The notes: generated by a model not told the origin, from the letters alone. A stretch of 64,000 nt of DNA from Roseiarcus sp963709655 (GCA_963709655.1 CAVPXF010000023.1:1-64000); one strand, 5' to 3'; shown: positions 26,135 through 35,698, counted from the stretch's first letter. Numbers and translations: made by a program.

Positions 26135-26269
26135 CCTTCCCCCAGCCGGGCCGTGCTTGCGCGCGCCCGGGCGCAGGCTCTTGTGGGGGAAGGCTGGGAT
26201 GGGGGGTCGCGCCGACCCTTCCAATAAAGTGGCCTTCCGCTTCACCGTGATACGGCAGCGCGACCCCCC
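26135..26269 (+). repeat. Two long-stem inverted repeats inside the ABC operon
   Basis: CCTTCCCCCA (26135-26144) pairs with TGGGGGAAGG (26184-26193), and GGGGGGTCGCGC (26201-26212) pairs exactly with GCGCGACCCCCC (26258-26269). They fill the 310-bp gap between the binding-protein gene and the first permease gene. They could stabilise the upstream mRNA or reduce read-through so that binding protein exceeds permease. Confidence 0.75.
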
Positions 26270-26413
26270 TTCCTAACCAAGGGGGGAGGGAATGTCACCG
26301 CCCTTCGCTTTTGTTGACGCGGAGTAGTAGCCTCAAGCTTCCCAGGCGCTCGCGACTTTCCGGTTATTCCCGACCGGGCCGGCGCGGGCGCTTCAAACCG
26401 TGGGCCTTGCGCC

Positions 26414-27295
26414 ATGCTCAGAAGCAAGCGCAGCGAATATGTCGCCGCCGCCGTCCTGATGGCGCCGTTCGTCGTCATCTACGGCGTGCTGTTCGTCTAT
26501 CCGACCATCAAGATGGTCGAGCTCAGCCTGACCAACGCGCCGCTGATCGGGCCGGGCAAATGGATCGGCTTCGACAATTTCCGGCGGCTGGCGGGCGATC
26601 GCCTGTTCGCGACGGCGACGTGGAACACGATCTATTTCGTGGTCCTGTCAGTGATTCCAAGCACGGTGATCGCGCTTGCCGTGGCGCTCGGCGTCAATCG
26701 GCTGAAAGGATGGCTGCAAAGCGTGGCGCTCGCCGCTTTCTTCTTGCCCTATATCCTGCCGGTATCTGTTGTTTTCCGCATCTGGCAATGGATCTTCGAC
26801 AAGGACTTCGGCGTCGCGCAATACGCGATCGCACCTTTCAACGACGGCCAGAATCTCTCGATCTTCCGCACCATCCCGCTGTTCATGCCCGCCGTCGCTT
26901 TCGTCACGGTGTGGTGGCTGCTCGGATTCAACGTGCTGTTGTTCATCGCCGGCCTGCGCAACATCTCGGTCGAGATTTACGAGGCCGCCAATCTCGACGG
27001 CGCGAAGCGCTGGACGCAATTCCGACGCATCACCTGGCCCCTGATCTGGCCGGTCACGGTGCTCGTCTTCACGATCCAGCTCATCCTGCAGCTCAAGATC
27101 TTCGATCAGGTCTATTTGTTCGCGCAAGGGGGGCGGGTCGACGCGACCATGGTCATGGTGCAATACATCTACAAGCAGGCGTTCCAGATGAACAAAGGCG
27201 GCCTTGCCGCCTCGGCCGCTGTCGTGCTGTTCCTGCTGATCGTGATCCTGTCGGTCCTGCAATTCCAGCTCTTGCGCGCGAGGGGCGCCCGGTGA
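26414..27295 (+). CDS. Sugar ABC transporter permease 1 (MalF/UgpA type)
   Basis: A 293-residue inner-membrane permease with six predicted helices. The cytoplasmic EAA loop is EAANLDGAKRWTQFRRITWPLI (family consensus EAAxxDGA...F..I..P), which docks on the ATPase. The start MLRSKRSEYVAAAVLMAPFVVIYGVLFVYP is typical. It overlaps the second permease by GTGA. Confidence 0.93.
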   Translation: MLRSKRSEYVAAAVLMAPFVVIYGVLFVYPTIKMVELSLTNAPLIGPGKWIGFDNFRRLAGDRLFATATWNTIYFVVLSVIPSTVIALAVALGVNRLKGWLQSVALAAFFLPYILPVSVVFRIWQWIFDKDFGVAQYAIAPFNDGQNLSIFRTIPLFMPAVAFVTVWWLLGFNVLLFIAGLRNISVEIYEAANLDGAKRWTQFRRITWPLIWPVTVLVFTIQLILQLKIFDQVYLFAQGGRVDATMVMVQYIYKQAFQMNKGGLAASAAVVLFLLIVILSVLQFQLLRARGAR

Positions 27296-28188
27296 CCGCC
27301 TCTCTCGGGGCGAATGTCGAGATCGGCCCCGCGCCCGGCGCCCGCCGGCTGGCGCGGCTGCGTCGCCTCGATCTCGTCGGCCTCGTCATCACGCTCGCCA
27401 CACTCCTCTTCGCGATCCTCTGGGCGTTCCCGCTCTATTGGGGCGTGGTGACGACATTCAAGCCCGAGTACGAAGTCGTTGAGCCCGGGTTTCAGCTCTG
27501 GCCGAAGCACTTCACCCTCGAGAACTACGGCAACGTACTGCTCCAGACCAAGATCGGCCTCTGGTACCTCAATTCGCTGATCACCTCGGGCGCCGTAACA
27601 GTGATCGTCGTGGTCATGTCGGCGGCAGCGGGCTACGCGATCTCGCAGCTCGAATTTCCGGGCCGCAGGTTCTTCTGGTGGATGATCCTGGCGAGCTTCA
27701 TGGTGCCGATCCCCGCGCTGATCGTCAACCATTTCATCCTGATGAGCCAGTTCGGGCTCAGCAACACGCTCGCAGGAGTGGTCGGCCCGCAGCTCGTCTA
27801 CGGTCCCGTTACCGTGATCATCTACAAGCAATTCTTCGATTCGGTGCCCAAGGACTTTCGCGAGGCGGCGGTGATGGACGGCGCCAACGACTTCCAACTC
27901 CTCTTCCGCCTCTACCTGCCGATGAACTGGGGCATCACCACCGCGCTCGCGATCATCACCTTCATCGGCGCCTGGAACCAGTTCCTGTGGCCATTCCTGG
28001 CGATCAGCTCGGAAGACAAGATGAACATCACCGTCGGGATCACCCAGGTCCACGACGCCTTCGGCGTGCAATACGCCCGCGATCTCGCGGTCGCGATGCT
28101 GGCGGCCCTCCCGGTCGCGGTCGTCTATCTGATCTTCCAGCGCCGGGTGACTCAGGCGATCATGCTGTCGGCGGGCATCAAGGGATGA
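27292..28188 (+). CDS. Sugar ABC transporter permease 2 (MalG/UgpE type)
   Basis: A 298-residue second permease with a positively charged N-terminus (RRLARLRRLD), then six helices. The EAA loop is EAAVMDGANDFQLLFRLYLPM. The GTG start at 27292 overlaps the stop of permease 1 (GTGA) and fits the translational coupling of the operon. Residues FKPEYEV and FTLENYGNVL early in the protein are characteristic of the MalG side. It forms a heterodimer with permease 1. Confidence 0.92.
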   Translation: MTASLGANVEIGPAPGARRLARLRRLDLVGLVITLATLLFAILWAFPLYWGVVTTFKPEYEVVEPGFQLWPKHFTLENYGNVLLQTKIGLWYLNSLITSGAVTVIVVVMSAAAGYAISQLEFPGRRFFWWMILASFMVPIPALIVNHFILMSQFGLSNTLAGVVGPQLVYGPVTVIIYKQFFDSVPKDFREAAVMDGANDFQLLFRLYLPMNWGITTALAIITFIGAWNQFLWPFLAISSEDKMNITVGITQVHDAFGVQYARDLAVAMLAALPVAVVYLIFQRRVTQAIMLSAGIKG

Positions 28189-29294
28189 ACGAGCCACAAA
28201 AAAACGCCAACGGCGCGCCGCACGTCGAGCTGCGCAGGGTGACGAAGCGCTATGGCCCGGTGACGGCGATCAACGATCTCAGCCTCACCGTCGACAAGGG
28301 CTCGTTCACCGCGCTCCTCGGCCCCTCGGGCTGTGGAAAATCGACGCTGCTCAGCATGATCGCGGGGCTCGAGGAAATCACCGCCGGGCAGTGCTTCATC
28401 GACGGGGTCGACGTCACCGACATGGCCGCGGCCAAGCGCCGCATCGCCATGGTGTTCCAGTCCTACGCGCTCTATCCGCATATGACGGTCAGGGACAACA
28501 TCGCCTTCTCGCTGTCGATCGCCGGCGCGTCGCGCAAGGTCCAGCACGAGCGCGCGCTGGAAACCGCGCGCATCCTGCAGCTGGAACCCTACCTCGACCG
28601 CCGCCCGGCCGAACTCTCCGGCGGACAGCGCCAGCGCGTCGCCATCGGCCGGGCGCTGGTGCGCAAGCCCGAGGTCTTCCTGTTCGACGAGCCGTTGTCG
28701 AACCTGGACGCCAAGCTCAGGGTGCAGATGCGTTTCGAGCTGGCGAAGCTGCACGCCGACCTTCGCACGACGATGATCTACGTCACCCACGACCAGACCG
28801 AGGCGATGACGCTGGCCGACCTGATCGTCGTGCTCGACAAGGGCGCGGTGTCGCAGGTCGGCTCGCCGCTCGAGCTCTACAACAGCCCGGCCAATAAGTT
28901 CGTCGCCGCCTTCATCGGCTCGCCGAGCATGAACTTCCTGGCCGTCGACGCCGCGGACGCCGGCGCGGGCCTCGCGCGCCTCGCGCTGCCCGGCGGAGGC
29001 GCGGCGCGCGTCCCCGTCCGCAACGGCGCGCTGTCGCCGGGCCCCGCCGAACTCGGCGTCCGGCCCGAGCACTTCCGCTTCGTCGATCCGGGCGACCCGG
29101 CCTCCGCGCTGCCCGGCGCCGTCACGATCGTCGAGCACCTGGGCAACGCGACGATCGTCTATGTCGAGACGCCCGCCGGCCAGGTGCTCGTCCAGGGCGA
29201 CGGCGCCCTCGCCGCCAAACCGGGTCAGTCCGTCGGCCTCGCGCTCAACGAGGCGCAGGCGCACCTCTTCGGCGGGGATGGGGCGGCGTTGTAG
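28185..29294 (+). CDS. Sugar ABC transporter ATP-binding protein (MalK/UgpC type)
   Basis: A 369-residue cytoplasmic ATPase. Walker A is GPSGCGKST, Q-loop MVFQSYALYPHMTV, signature LSGGQRQRVAIGRALV, Walker B VFLFDEPLSNLD, H-loop YVTHDQTEAM. The C-terminal regulatory TOBE/OB domain contains ELGVRPEHFRFV. ATG 28185 overlaps the stop of permease 2 (ATGA). It completes the importer: binding protein, two permeases, ATPase. Confidence 0.95.
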   Translation: MNEPQKNANGAPHVELRRVTKRYGPVTAINDLSLTVDKGSFTALLGPSGCGKSTLLSMIAGLEEITAGQCFIDGVDVTDMAAAKRRIAMVFQSYALYPHMTVRDNIAFSLSIAGASRKVQHERALETARILQLEPYLDRRPAELSGGQRQRVAIGRALVRKPEVFLFDEPLSNLDAKLRVQMRFELAKLHADLRTTMIYVTHDQTEAMTLADLIVVLDKGAVSQVGSPLELYNSPANKFVAAFIGSPSMNFLAVDAADAGAGLARLALPGGGAARVPVRNGALSPGPAELGVRPEHFRFVDPGDPASALPGAVTIVEHLGNATIVYVETPAGQVLVQGDGALAAKPGQSVGLALNEAQAHLFGGDGAAL

Positions 29295-29428
29295 GCGGCC
29301 TTTGATCGGGTCGACGCGCAGCTGCTTGGCTGGATATAAAGGCTGACGCCCCGCGCCCATCCGATCGACCGAAGCCGCCCTGGCTAAACGGGTCCTGCAG
29401 ATCGAAGCCGGCTTGGAGCGCGGACGGC
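29295..29428. other. Intergenic, nothing recognised
   Basis: Short gap between the ABC ATPase gene and a decayed minus-strand frame. No terminator with a T-run is visible. Confidence 0.4.
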
Positions 29429-29717
29429 TCAGTCGAGCAAAACAAACACCTCGCAGCCGCCCGCTCTGGCGATAGACCACGCCGGTGAACTTGCCCTCCT
29501 CATCGTAGAGCGGACGATCCAGCTTGAACGCGACGCCATTGCCGGCGTCCGTCTCGAGCCTCCCAGGGAAATGCCCCCGCTCCAGCCCCAATTCGCTGGC
29601 CCGGCACGAAAACCAACGTTTGGCGTTTGCGCGGAGGTCGGTGGCGTTGAGGAAGACGCCGGGCGCGGTCGTCTCATTTCTGCGGTAGGTAATCCCAGAG
29701 GCATTTGGGTTTACCAT
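29429..29717 (-). pseudogene. Small uncharacterised protein, probably frameshifted
   Basis: On the minus strand a protein-like frame runs from ATG 29717: MVNPNASGITYRRNETTAPG, FLNATDLRANAKRWF, AFKLDRPLYDEEGKFTGVVYRQSG. It then shifts by one base near 29458-29465 to end GCEVFVLLD. Without the shift the frame would run on antisense into the ABC ATPase gene, which is not credible. Composition is less GC-biased than typical shadow frames. No family is recognised and no neighbour points to a role. It could be a small real gene with a sequencing indel. Confidence 0.35.
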
Positions 29718-29988
29718 GTTGAGATTGATGTTGCAACCTGAAGCGTGTAACTGTTCGAAGCGGGAGGCGGATCGCAGCGGCGGTGGGACGGTGTGATCCG
29801 GCCAGAGGCCAGCGCCCGGTCCGCTCATTCAGCGGAGCTAAATATGCGCGCCGAAAGCCGGCGCTGGCGGGTCCGGCGGCGGTGACCAGACGTTAGGTCC
29901 CCCCGGCTCAGGTCCCCAAAAGGCGGCGCCAGGGGCATGCCGCCGATCACGCCCTACAATCAGTTGCAGGGAGCTGCTAGGTTATCAC

Positions 29989-30750
29989 ATGCGCATTTTC
30001 GCTCTCTCGGACATCCATGTCGATTTCGAGGATAACGCGATTTGGGTCTCGTCTTTGTCGGCGCAGGACTTCCGCGAAGATCTTCTGATTTTGGCGGGTG
30101 ATGTTTCGGAATCGCTCGCATTGCTGGCAAGGAGCTTGGAATTACTGGCGAGCAGGTTCAGGAAGGTCCTTTTCGTTCCCGGCAATCACGACCTTTGGGT
30201 CATTCGCGACGGCCAGGGAAAAACATCTTTCGACAAGTTCAACGAGATTACTGCCGTTATGCGGGACTGCGGTGTGTCCGGCGCAGCCTTTCATGACGAC
30301 ACGATCTCGATTATCCCCTTGCTCGGATGGTACGACTATTCGTTTGGAAAGCCGTCAGATGAGCTTGCGGCCATGTGGGCGGACTTCTTGTATTGTCAGT
30401 GGCCGGAAAATGTTGGGATGAAGGAAGTCGCCCGTCATTTTGCCGCCATGAACGAACCGCTCACCCGTCCACCGAACAACTGCGTCATCTCGTTCTCGCA
30501 CTTCGTTCCGCGCATCGACGTGATGCCGCGTTTCATCTCCGAGAGCAACCGCGTCGTCTATCCGGTTTTGGGATCAAAGTTGGTGGAGCGTCAAATCCGG
30601 CAGCTTCGTTCGGATATTCACGTTTACGGGCACACCCACGTCAATCGTCGGGTCGACATCGACGGCGTCACCTATATCAATAATGCTTTTGGATATCCGT
30701 ACGAGACGCGCATCGCGGCCAAACGTCTCTTGACCATCCACGAATCGTAA
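29989..30750 (+). CDS. Calcineurin-like metallophosphoesterase
   Basis: A 253-residue cytoplasmic phosphoesterase with the complete two-metal motif set: SDIHVDF (DxH), LAGDVSES (GDxxE-like), VPGNHDLW (GNHD), SFSHFVPR (H) and YGHTHVNR (GHxH). The substrate (phosphomonoester, cyclic nucleotide or nucleotide) is not evident. The gene is AT-richer than its neighbours in wobble positions, suggesting possible acquisition. ATG 29989 follows GGAGCTGCTAGG. Confidence 0.85.
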   Translation: MRIFALSDIHVDFEDNAIWVSSLSAQDFREDLLILAGDVSESLALLARSLELLASRFRKVLFVPGNHDLWVIRDGQGKTSFDKFNEITAVMRDCGVSGAAFHDDTISIIPLLGWYDYSFGKPSDELAAMWADFLYCQWPENVGMKEVARHFAAMNEPLTRPPNNCVISFSHFVPRIDVMPRFISESNRVVYPVLGSKLVERQIRQLRSDIHVYGHTHVNRRVDIDGVTYINNAFGYPYETRIAAKRLLTIHES

Positions 30751-30849
30751 CCGGCTAAACCGCATCGCGATACGCCGCGACCACTTTTAGGAGCGGCGTT
30801 CGGCCAAGCTGAATCATCATTGCGAGACGCGAGGCGACGAAGCCATCTG

Positions 30850-31779
30850 TCACCCCGCCGTCGTCAGCCGGAGCACGATGTCCTGGTCGTAATTGCCGAA
30901 GCCGCGGCCGAAGACGTTGACGCCGCCCGGATGGCGGGCGTCGGGCTTGATCTCGATCCTGAGCCGGATCGAATGATGGGCGGAGATGTCGAGGTCGTCG
31001 GGCGTCAGTGACGACGCCCTCACCCCATCGACGAACGAGCCCTCGGGCGTCACGCGCCAGCTCTTGAGCTTGCCGTACTGGCTGCCCTTGAGCTTCCACC
31101 AGCCGGGCGTGAAGACGCCACGCTGATCGCCGAAATCGCCGGGGCTGGTCCACATGCCGATTTCGCGGCTGTTGACCGCGACGGTGATGTCGGAGGGCCA
31201 GTCGACCGAGGTGCCCGGCACTTCGGACGACAGTTCCATCGAGAACTCGAGCGCGGCGACCCGCTTGCCGACCAGCCGCGCGTTGTTGGGAAACTGATAT
31301 TCCACGAAGCCGCGGGTGAACCACATGAGGCCGGCATTCATACGGTCGGGGTTGAGGAAGGTTCCCGGCACGTCCAGGAGGCCGATGATGCCTTCGGGCG
31401 AGCAGAGACCGCAGGGCGCGCTGACCTCGCAGCGCGTATAGAGGCCGATCGGCATCGAGACCTCGATGCGGTTGGCGTCGGCGCCGTCCGCGTCGTCCCG
31501 GAACATCACCAAGAGTTCGTCGAAGGCCGAATGGCAGACCTTTTGGCGCCCCTTCTGTCCCTTCTGCGTCTCGGTGCGGATGAGGCCGGCGTCCTCGAGG
31601 ATTTGCAGGTTGGACGACACCGTCGACTGCGGCAGGCCGAGCGCCTCGGCGATGTCGTTGACATTGACGCCCTTCATGCGGTGCAGATGCCGGAGGATGC
31701 GGACCCGGACGGGCGAAGCCAGGCCGCGCAGCACGTCCGGGCGTTCCTCGGGATCGATCACCAGAAAATTGCGCGTCAT
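30850..31779 (-). CDS. ArsR-type winged-helix regulator with ligand-domain tail
   Basis: A 309-residue transcriptional regulator. Residues about 8-85 are an ArsR winged helix (VLRGLASPVRVRILRHLHRMKGVNVNDIAEALGLPQSTVSSNLQILEDAGLI, recognition helix QSTVSSNLQIL). The long C-terminal domain is beta-rich and carries a CEVSAPCGLC cluster (three Cys) that could bind metal. Proteins of this architecture often sit beside glycosidase/sugar ABC loci, and here it is 1.5 kb from the arabinoside transporter, making it a candidate regulator of that locus (inference). Start at 31779 (MTRNFLVIDPEERPDVL) preferred over 31812. Confidence 0.82.
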   Translation of the reverse strand: MTRNFLVIDPEERPDVLRGLASPVRVRILRHLHRMKGVNVNDIAEALGLPQSTVSSNLQILEDAGLIRTETQKGQKGRQKVCHSAFDELLVMFRDDADGADANRIEVSMPIGLYTRCEVSAPCGLCSPEGIIGLLDVPGTFLNPDRMNAGLMWFTRGFVEYQFPNNARLVGKRVAALEFSMELSSEVPGTSVDWPSDITVAVNSREIGMWTSPGDFGDQRGVFTPGWWKLKGSQYGKLKSWRVTPEGSFVDGVRASSLTPDDLDISAHHSIRLRIEIKPDARHPGGVNVFGRGFGNYDQDIVLRLTTAG

Positions 31780-32035
31780 TCCCCGTTTCGTCCCAACGTG
31801 AGAGGGTCCCACGCCTTTGTATCAGCATTTTTGATATTTTCGCAGCGCTGTCATGAAACGGGCCGCTCTTCTCCAAAACACATAATTTGTTAGTATAATA
31901 GGGCTTGAACGAGGCGCTTCGCCGGGTCGGCTGAGCCGGTCGTTAAGACGCTGTCCAACCCTTTGAATTCGCTGAGCCCGGTCGATATCCGGCGGTAAGT
32001 TCGCGCCTTGGCCGCCGAACGCCGCGCTGGCGCCC
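31780..32035. promoter_or_regulatory. AT-rich upstream region of the ArsR-type regulator
   Basis: About 255 bp between the regulator and the NTF2-like gene, AT-rich at 31820-31910 (TATAAT-like TAGTATAATAGG at 31892-31903). It presumably holds the regulator's promoter; strand assignment of the boxes is uncertain. A CGCCCTCA/TGAGGGCG stem (32031-32051) spans the NTF2-like stop codon. Confidence 0.35.
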
Positions 32036-32416
32036 TCAGCCCATGAGGGCGGCCGCCATCTTCTGCCTCACGACCTCGATCGCCTTCATGGGCCGGATCA
32101 TCACTTTGAACCGGTCGATCCGACCCTCCGCGTTCCAGCCGATGATGTCGACCCCGTTGACTTCGACGCCGTCGATCGCCGTCGTGAACTCCAGCGCCGC
32201 CGACGCGGGCCCCACCCACTGCTCGATATAGCGGAACTCCGAATTGCCCAAAACCTCGAGCGCGGCGGCCAGATACCTGGTCGTGATAGCCTTGCCCCGC
32301 TGCGGCGTATGAACGACCGGCGAGAGGAACACCGCCTCCTCGGCAAGGAGCGCGTCGAGGCCGGCCGGATCGCGCGTTCTTGCGATCGCATGCCACCGTT
32401 CGACCGTCTCGCTCAT
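32036..32416 (-). CDS. Nuclear transport factor 2 (SnoaL-like) family protein
   Basis: A 126-residue alpha+beta-barrel protein. The motifs ERWHAIARTRDPAGLDALLAEEAVFLSPVVHTPQRGKAITTRYL and EVNGVDIIGWNAEGRIDRFKVMIRPMKAI follow the NTF2/SnoaL pattern of small ligand-binding or isomerase proteins. Function cannot be predicted. It stands alone, divergent from the small membrane protein at 32517. Confidence 0.82.
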   Translation of the reverse strand: MSETVERWHAIARTRDPAGLDALLAEEAVFLSPVVHTPQRGKAITTRYLAAALEVLGNSEFRYIEQWVGPASAALEFTTAIDGVEVNGVDIIGWNAEGRIDRFKVMIRPMKAIEVVRQKMAAALMG

Positions 32417-32516
32417 CCCGCCCTCCCGCGCCTTGTCGCTTGTCCCTATCCTTCTACGCGTCTATGCGGTCCGGCGAAACAGGACGGCCGACCGGCCGGC
32501 CGTTGGAGATGAGCGC

Positions 32517-32837
32517 ATGGACGCCCTGAGCTCGATCGAGGCGATCATCCGCGACCTCATGATCTTTGTCGTCGCGATGACCGCGCTGCTCATCGCGCTC
32601 CTCATCATCGTCTCGCGCATGCCGGACAATAATCCGCTGAAGCGCATCCTGGTCGCGTTGAGCTACCGGGTCGGGGCGACCGCGGCCGCGGGCCTGATCG
32701 CCGTTCCCACAATGCCGGTGCCGGGCCTCGATGCGGCCGTCGACATCGGCGCGCCGCTCCTTCTCCTGTGGTACTGGTGGACGTTCTTCCGGAATCTGTC
32801 GGCGCGCGGCGGTGGGACCGCGGCAAAGCGAGACTGA
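32517..32837 (+). CDS. Small two-helix inner-membrane protein
   Basis: A 106-residue protein with two membrane segments (IRDLMIFVVAMTALLIALLII at about 11-31, and AVDIGAPLLLLWYWWTFF at about 76-93). No named family. ATG 32517 has TTGGAG upstream, better than an earlier in-frame start at 32433. The next gene follows after 16 bp, so they are probably cotranscribed. Confidence 0.65.
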   Translation: MDALSSIEAIIRDLMIFVVAMTALLIALLIIVSRMPDNNPLKRILVALSYRVGATAAAGLIAVPTMPVPGLDAAVDIGAPLLLLWYWWTFFRNLSARGGGTAAKRD

Positions 32838-32853
32838 GGAAAGGGCGCTCATC

Positions 32854-33648
32854 ATGAGCTTCATCAGAGCGAACGGCGCTGTCGTCCACTACCGCGACGA
32901 AGGGCCGCGCGACGGGCGGTCGATCGTCTTCATCAACGCGCTCGGCAGCGACCTGCGCATATGGGACGAGGTGGCGGCGCTGCTCGCGCCCGACTTCCGC
33001 GTCGTCCGCTACGACAAGCGCGGCCACGGCCTGTCCGAGGCCGTGCCTGGGGCGGCCGAGATGAGCGACTACGCCCTCGACCTGGCCGATCTCCTCGATG
33101 CGCTCGGCGTCGCGCAAGCGACCGTCGTCGGACTGTCGATTGGCGGCCTCATCGCTCAGGAGCTCTACCGTCGAAGCCCGCGGCTCTTTACGAGCCTGGT
33201 CCTCTCCGACACGGCCGCAAAGATCGGCGACGACACGAGTTGGGACGCCCGCATTGCGGCGATCGAAGCCGGCGGCGTCGAGGCGGTTGCGGACGGCGTT
33301 CTGCAACGCTGGTTCACCGCAGACTTCCGCCTCCGCCGCCCTGACGAGGCGGTCGGCTGGCGGACGATGCTTGTTCGAACGCCCAAGCAGGGGTATCTCG
33401 CCGCCTGCGGAGCGCTGAAGCGGGCCGATCTTCGACCCTACGCCGGCGCCATTGCGGTTCCGACCCTCTGCCTGGCTGGGGACGAGGACGGTTCGACGCC
33501 GGTCGCTCTGGTGCGGGAGACCGCGGGCACTATTCGGGGCTCGCGCTTCGAAGTCGTCGCCGGGGCCGGACATATTCCCGCAATCGAAAAGCCCCAAGCG
33601 ACCGCCGGCCTGCTGACGCGGCACGCGCTGCAGTCTCCGGCGCCGTAG
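32854..33648 (+). CDS. pcaD: Alpha/beta hydrolase, 3-oxoadipate enol-lactonase-like
   Basis: A 264-residue alpha/beta-hydrolase closest in pattern to PcaD (3-oxoadipate enol-lactonase, beta-ketoadipate pathway). The nucleophile elbow is VVGLSIGGLIAQEL (Ser about 93), with oxyanion region INALGSDLRIWDE, RYDKRGHGLS, acid in LAGDEDGSTP and catalytic His in AGAGHIPAIEKP. No other pca genes are nearby, so the substrate could differ from the classical lactone. The start at 32854 follows GAGGAAAGG. Confidence 0.8.
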   Translation: MSFIRANGAVVHYRDEGPRDGRSIVFINALGSDLRIWDEVAALLAPDFRVVRYDKRGHGLSEAVPGAAEMSDYALDLADLLDALGVAQATVVGLSIGGLIAQELYRRSPRLFTSLVLSDTAAKIGDDTSWDARIAAIEAGGVEAVADGVLQRWFTADFRLRRPDEAVGWRTMLVRTPKQGYLAACGALKRADLRPYAGAIAVPTLCLAGDEDGSTPVALVRETAGTIRGSRFEVVAGAGHIPAIEKPQATAGLLTRHALQSPAP

Positions 33649-33772
33649 TCGCAAGAGCGGGGCGAAAGGCTAAGCGGCCGGCACTTTGCGCCGAAGACGC
33701 GAGAGGATATAGACGTCCGCCGAAGTGACGGCTTGAGCGTGTGGCCAACGCCTCCGAGGTTTCCTCAACCGA

Positions 33773-35698
33773 ATGTCCGACAACGTCACCAAGGACTCCG
33801 CCGTCGCCGCCGCCCAGCCCATTGACGCGGGGGCCCACGGCCATTCGGGCGGCAATTTCTGGATTCTCGCCCTGGGATCCATCGGGGTTGTCTTTGGCGA
33901 TATCGGAACGAGTCCGCTCTACGCGCTTCAGACCGCGCTCAGTCCATTCAAGGAGGCCGGGCTCGTCGCAGCGGATGTGATCGGCGTCGTCTCCCTGATC
34001 ATTTGGGCCCTGCTGATCGTCGTCACCGCAAAATATGTCCTGTTTCTGATGCAGGCGGACAACAAGGGCGAAGGCGGCATCCTTTCGTTGAAGGCCCTCG
34101 CCCAGCGGGCGCTCGGCCAGCGGACCGCGATCGCGTTCCTGCTCGGCGTCGCCGGATCAGCGCTATTTTCAGGCGATGCGATGATCACCCCGGCGATCTC
34201 GGTCCTGTCGGCGCTCGAAGGCCTGAAACAAGTGGACGCCGATCTCGCCCCCTACGTTCTGCCGGCGACGGTCGTCATTCTCGTCCTGCTATTCGCTGCG
34301 CAGAGCCGAGGAACGGCCGGCGTCGCCGCCTTTTTTGGCCCGATCATGGCGGTCTTCTTTGTGTCGAACGCGGCGCTCGGGGTTGTTCACATCGCCGCTG
34401 CCTGGCAGATCCTGCAAGCCCTCAGTCCGGCGCCGGGGCTCAACTTTATCGTCACCCACGGCGCGATCGGCTTCATAGTCCTGGGCAGCGTGTTCCTCGC
34501 CGTAACAGGAGCGGAGGCGCTGTATGCGGATATGGGACATTTCGGCCGGCGTCCAATCCAGGCCGCCTGGCTGTTCCTGGTCCTGCCGGCGCTGGTCTGC
34601 AACTATCTCGGCCAAGGCGCCCTGATCCTGAACGACCCCAAGGCGGTCGAGAACCCCTTTTATCTGATGGCGCCGAACTGGGCCCTGATGCCGATGATCC
34701 TGCTTGCGACCGCCGCAACGGTGATCGCCAGCCAGGCGGTCATCACGGGGGCCTATTCGCTCACCAGCCAAGCGATCCAGCTCGGTTTGCTCCCTCGGCT
34801 CGAAATTATCCACACGTCTTCGACCCAGGAGGGGCAAATCTTTATCCCGCGGGTGACGCGAGTGCTGCTATTTGGGGTGCTCGCTCTGGTCCTGCTTTTC
34901 CGCTCGTCGGACAATCTGGCGAACGCCTACGGCATCGCGGTCGCGGGAACGATGGTGACGACGACCGCGCTCGCGTTCTTTGTTGTTTGGAAGCTCTGGC
35001 GTTGGCCTCTCTGGGGCGCGCTGGCGCTCGTCTGCGGCTTTCTATCGATCGACATCGGCTTCTTCATCGCCAATCTTTACAAAGTTCTGGACGGCGGGTG
35101 GGTTCCCCTGACGCTCGGCGGAGCGATGTTCATCCTCATGTGGACCTGGTCGCGCGGAAGCGCGATTCTGAACGCGAAGACCCATCGGGATTCGATCCCG
35201 ATGGCCGACCTCATCAAGATGCTGCAGAAATCGAAGCCCGTGCGGGTTCCGGGCACCGCAGTCTTTCTGAGCAACGACCCGACTTCGGCGCCCTCTTCCC
35301 TGATGCATAATCTCAAACACAATAAGGTGTTGCACGAGCGCGTCGTTCTCCTCAACGTGCGCACCGAGACAACTCCGCGCGTCGCCGAAGTGAACCGTTT
35401 CGAAATCACGCCGCTTTCGTCCGACTTTACGCTGGTGACCCTTCATTTCGGCTTCATGGAGCAGCCCCACATCCCGCGCGCGCTCGCCGCGATGCGCAAG
35501 GCCGGGCTGAGGTTCGACATCATGACGACCTCGTTCTTCCTCGGCCGTCGGACATTGAAGGCGGCGCAGAATTCCGGCATGCCGCAATGGCAGGATCGGC
35601 TCTTCATCGCCATCAGCAAACAAGCGGCGAGCGCGCCGGACTTCTTCAATCTTCCGTCTGATCGCGTCGTCGAACTCGGGGCGCAGATGAAGGTCTGA
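33773..35698 (+). CDS. kup: Low-affinity potassium/proton symporter Kup
   Basis: A 641-residue K+ uptake permease (KUP/HAK/KT family). About 12 membrane helices occupy the first 440 residues, beginning with the signature LGSIGVVFGDIGTSPLYAL. NKGEGGILSLKALAQR and GDAMITPAISVLSALEGLK are the conserved cytoplasmic/TM blocks, and the C-terminal about 190 residues form the soluble domain (VPGTAVFLSNDPTSAPSSLMHNLKHNKVLHE). It is followed after 21 bp by a GT25 gene, possibly cotranscribed. It imports K+ under low-pH or high-turgor demand. Confidence 0.96.
   Translation: MSDNVTKDSAVAAAQPIDAGAHGHSGGNFWILALGSIGVVFGDIGTSPLYALQTALSPFKEAGLVAADVIGVVSLIIWALLIVVTAKYVLFLMQADNKGEGGILSLKALAQRALGQRTAIAFLLGVAGSALFSGDAMITPAISVLSALEGLKQVDADLAPYVLPATVVILVLLFAAQSRGTAGVAAFFGPIMAVFFVSNAALGVVHIAAAWQILQALSPAPGLNFIVTHGAIGFIVLGSVFLAVTGAEALYADMGHFGRRPIQAAWLFLVLPALVCNYLGQGALILNDPKAVENPFYLMAPNWALMPMILLATAATVIASQAVITGAYSLTSQAIQLGLLPRLEIIHTSSTQEGQIFIPRVTRVLLFGVLALVLLFRSSDNLANAYGIAVAGTMVTTTALAFFVVWKLWRWPLWGALALVCGFLSIDIGFFIANLYKVLDGGWVPLTLGGAMFILMWTWSRGSAILNAKTHRDSIPMADLIKMLQKSKPVRVPGTAVFLSNDPTSAPSSLMHNLKHNKVLHERVVLLNVRTETTPRVAEVNRFEITPLSSDFTLVTLHFGFMEQPHIPRALAAMRKAGLRFDIMTTSFFLGRRTLKAAQNSGMPQWQDRLFIAISKQAASAPDFFNLPSDRVVELGAQMKV

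Noticed and set aside
30850..31779. The ArsR-type regulator as SahR
   Set aside because: SahR proteins of alphaproteobacteria carry a methyltransferase-like C-terminal domain; this protein has a different beta-rich, Cys-containing domain and lies beside sugar genes.
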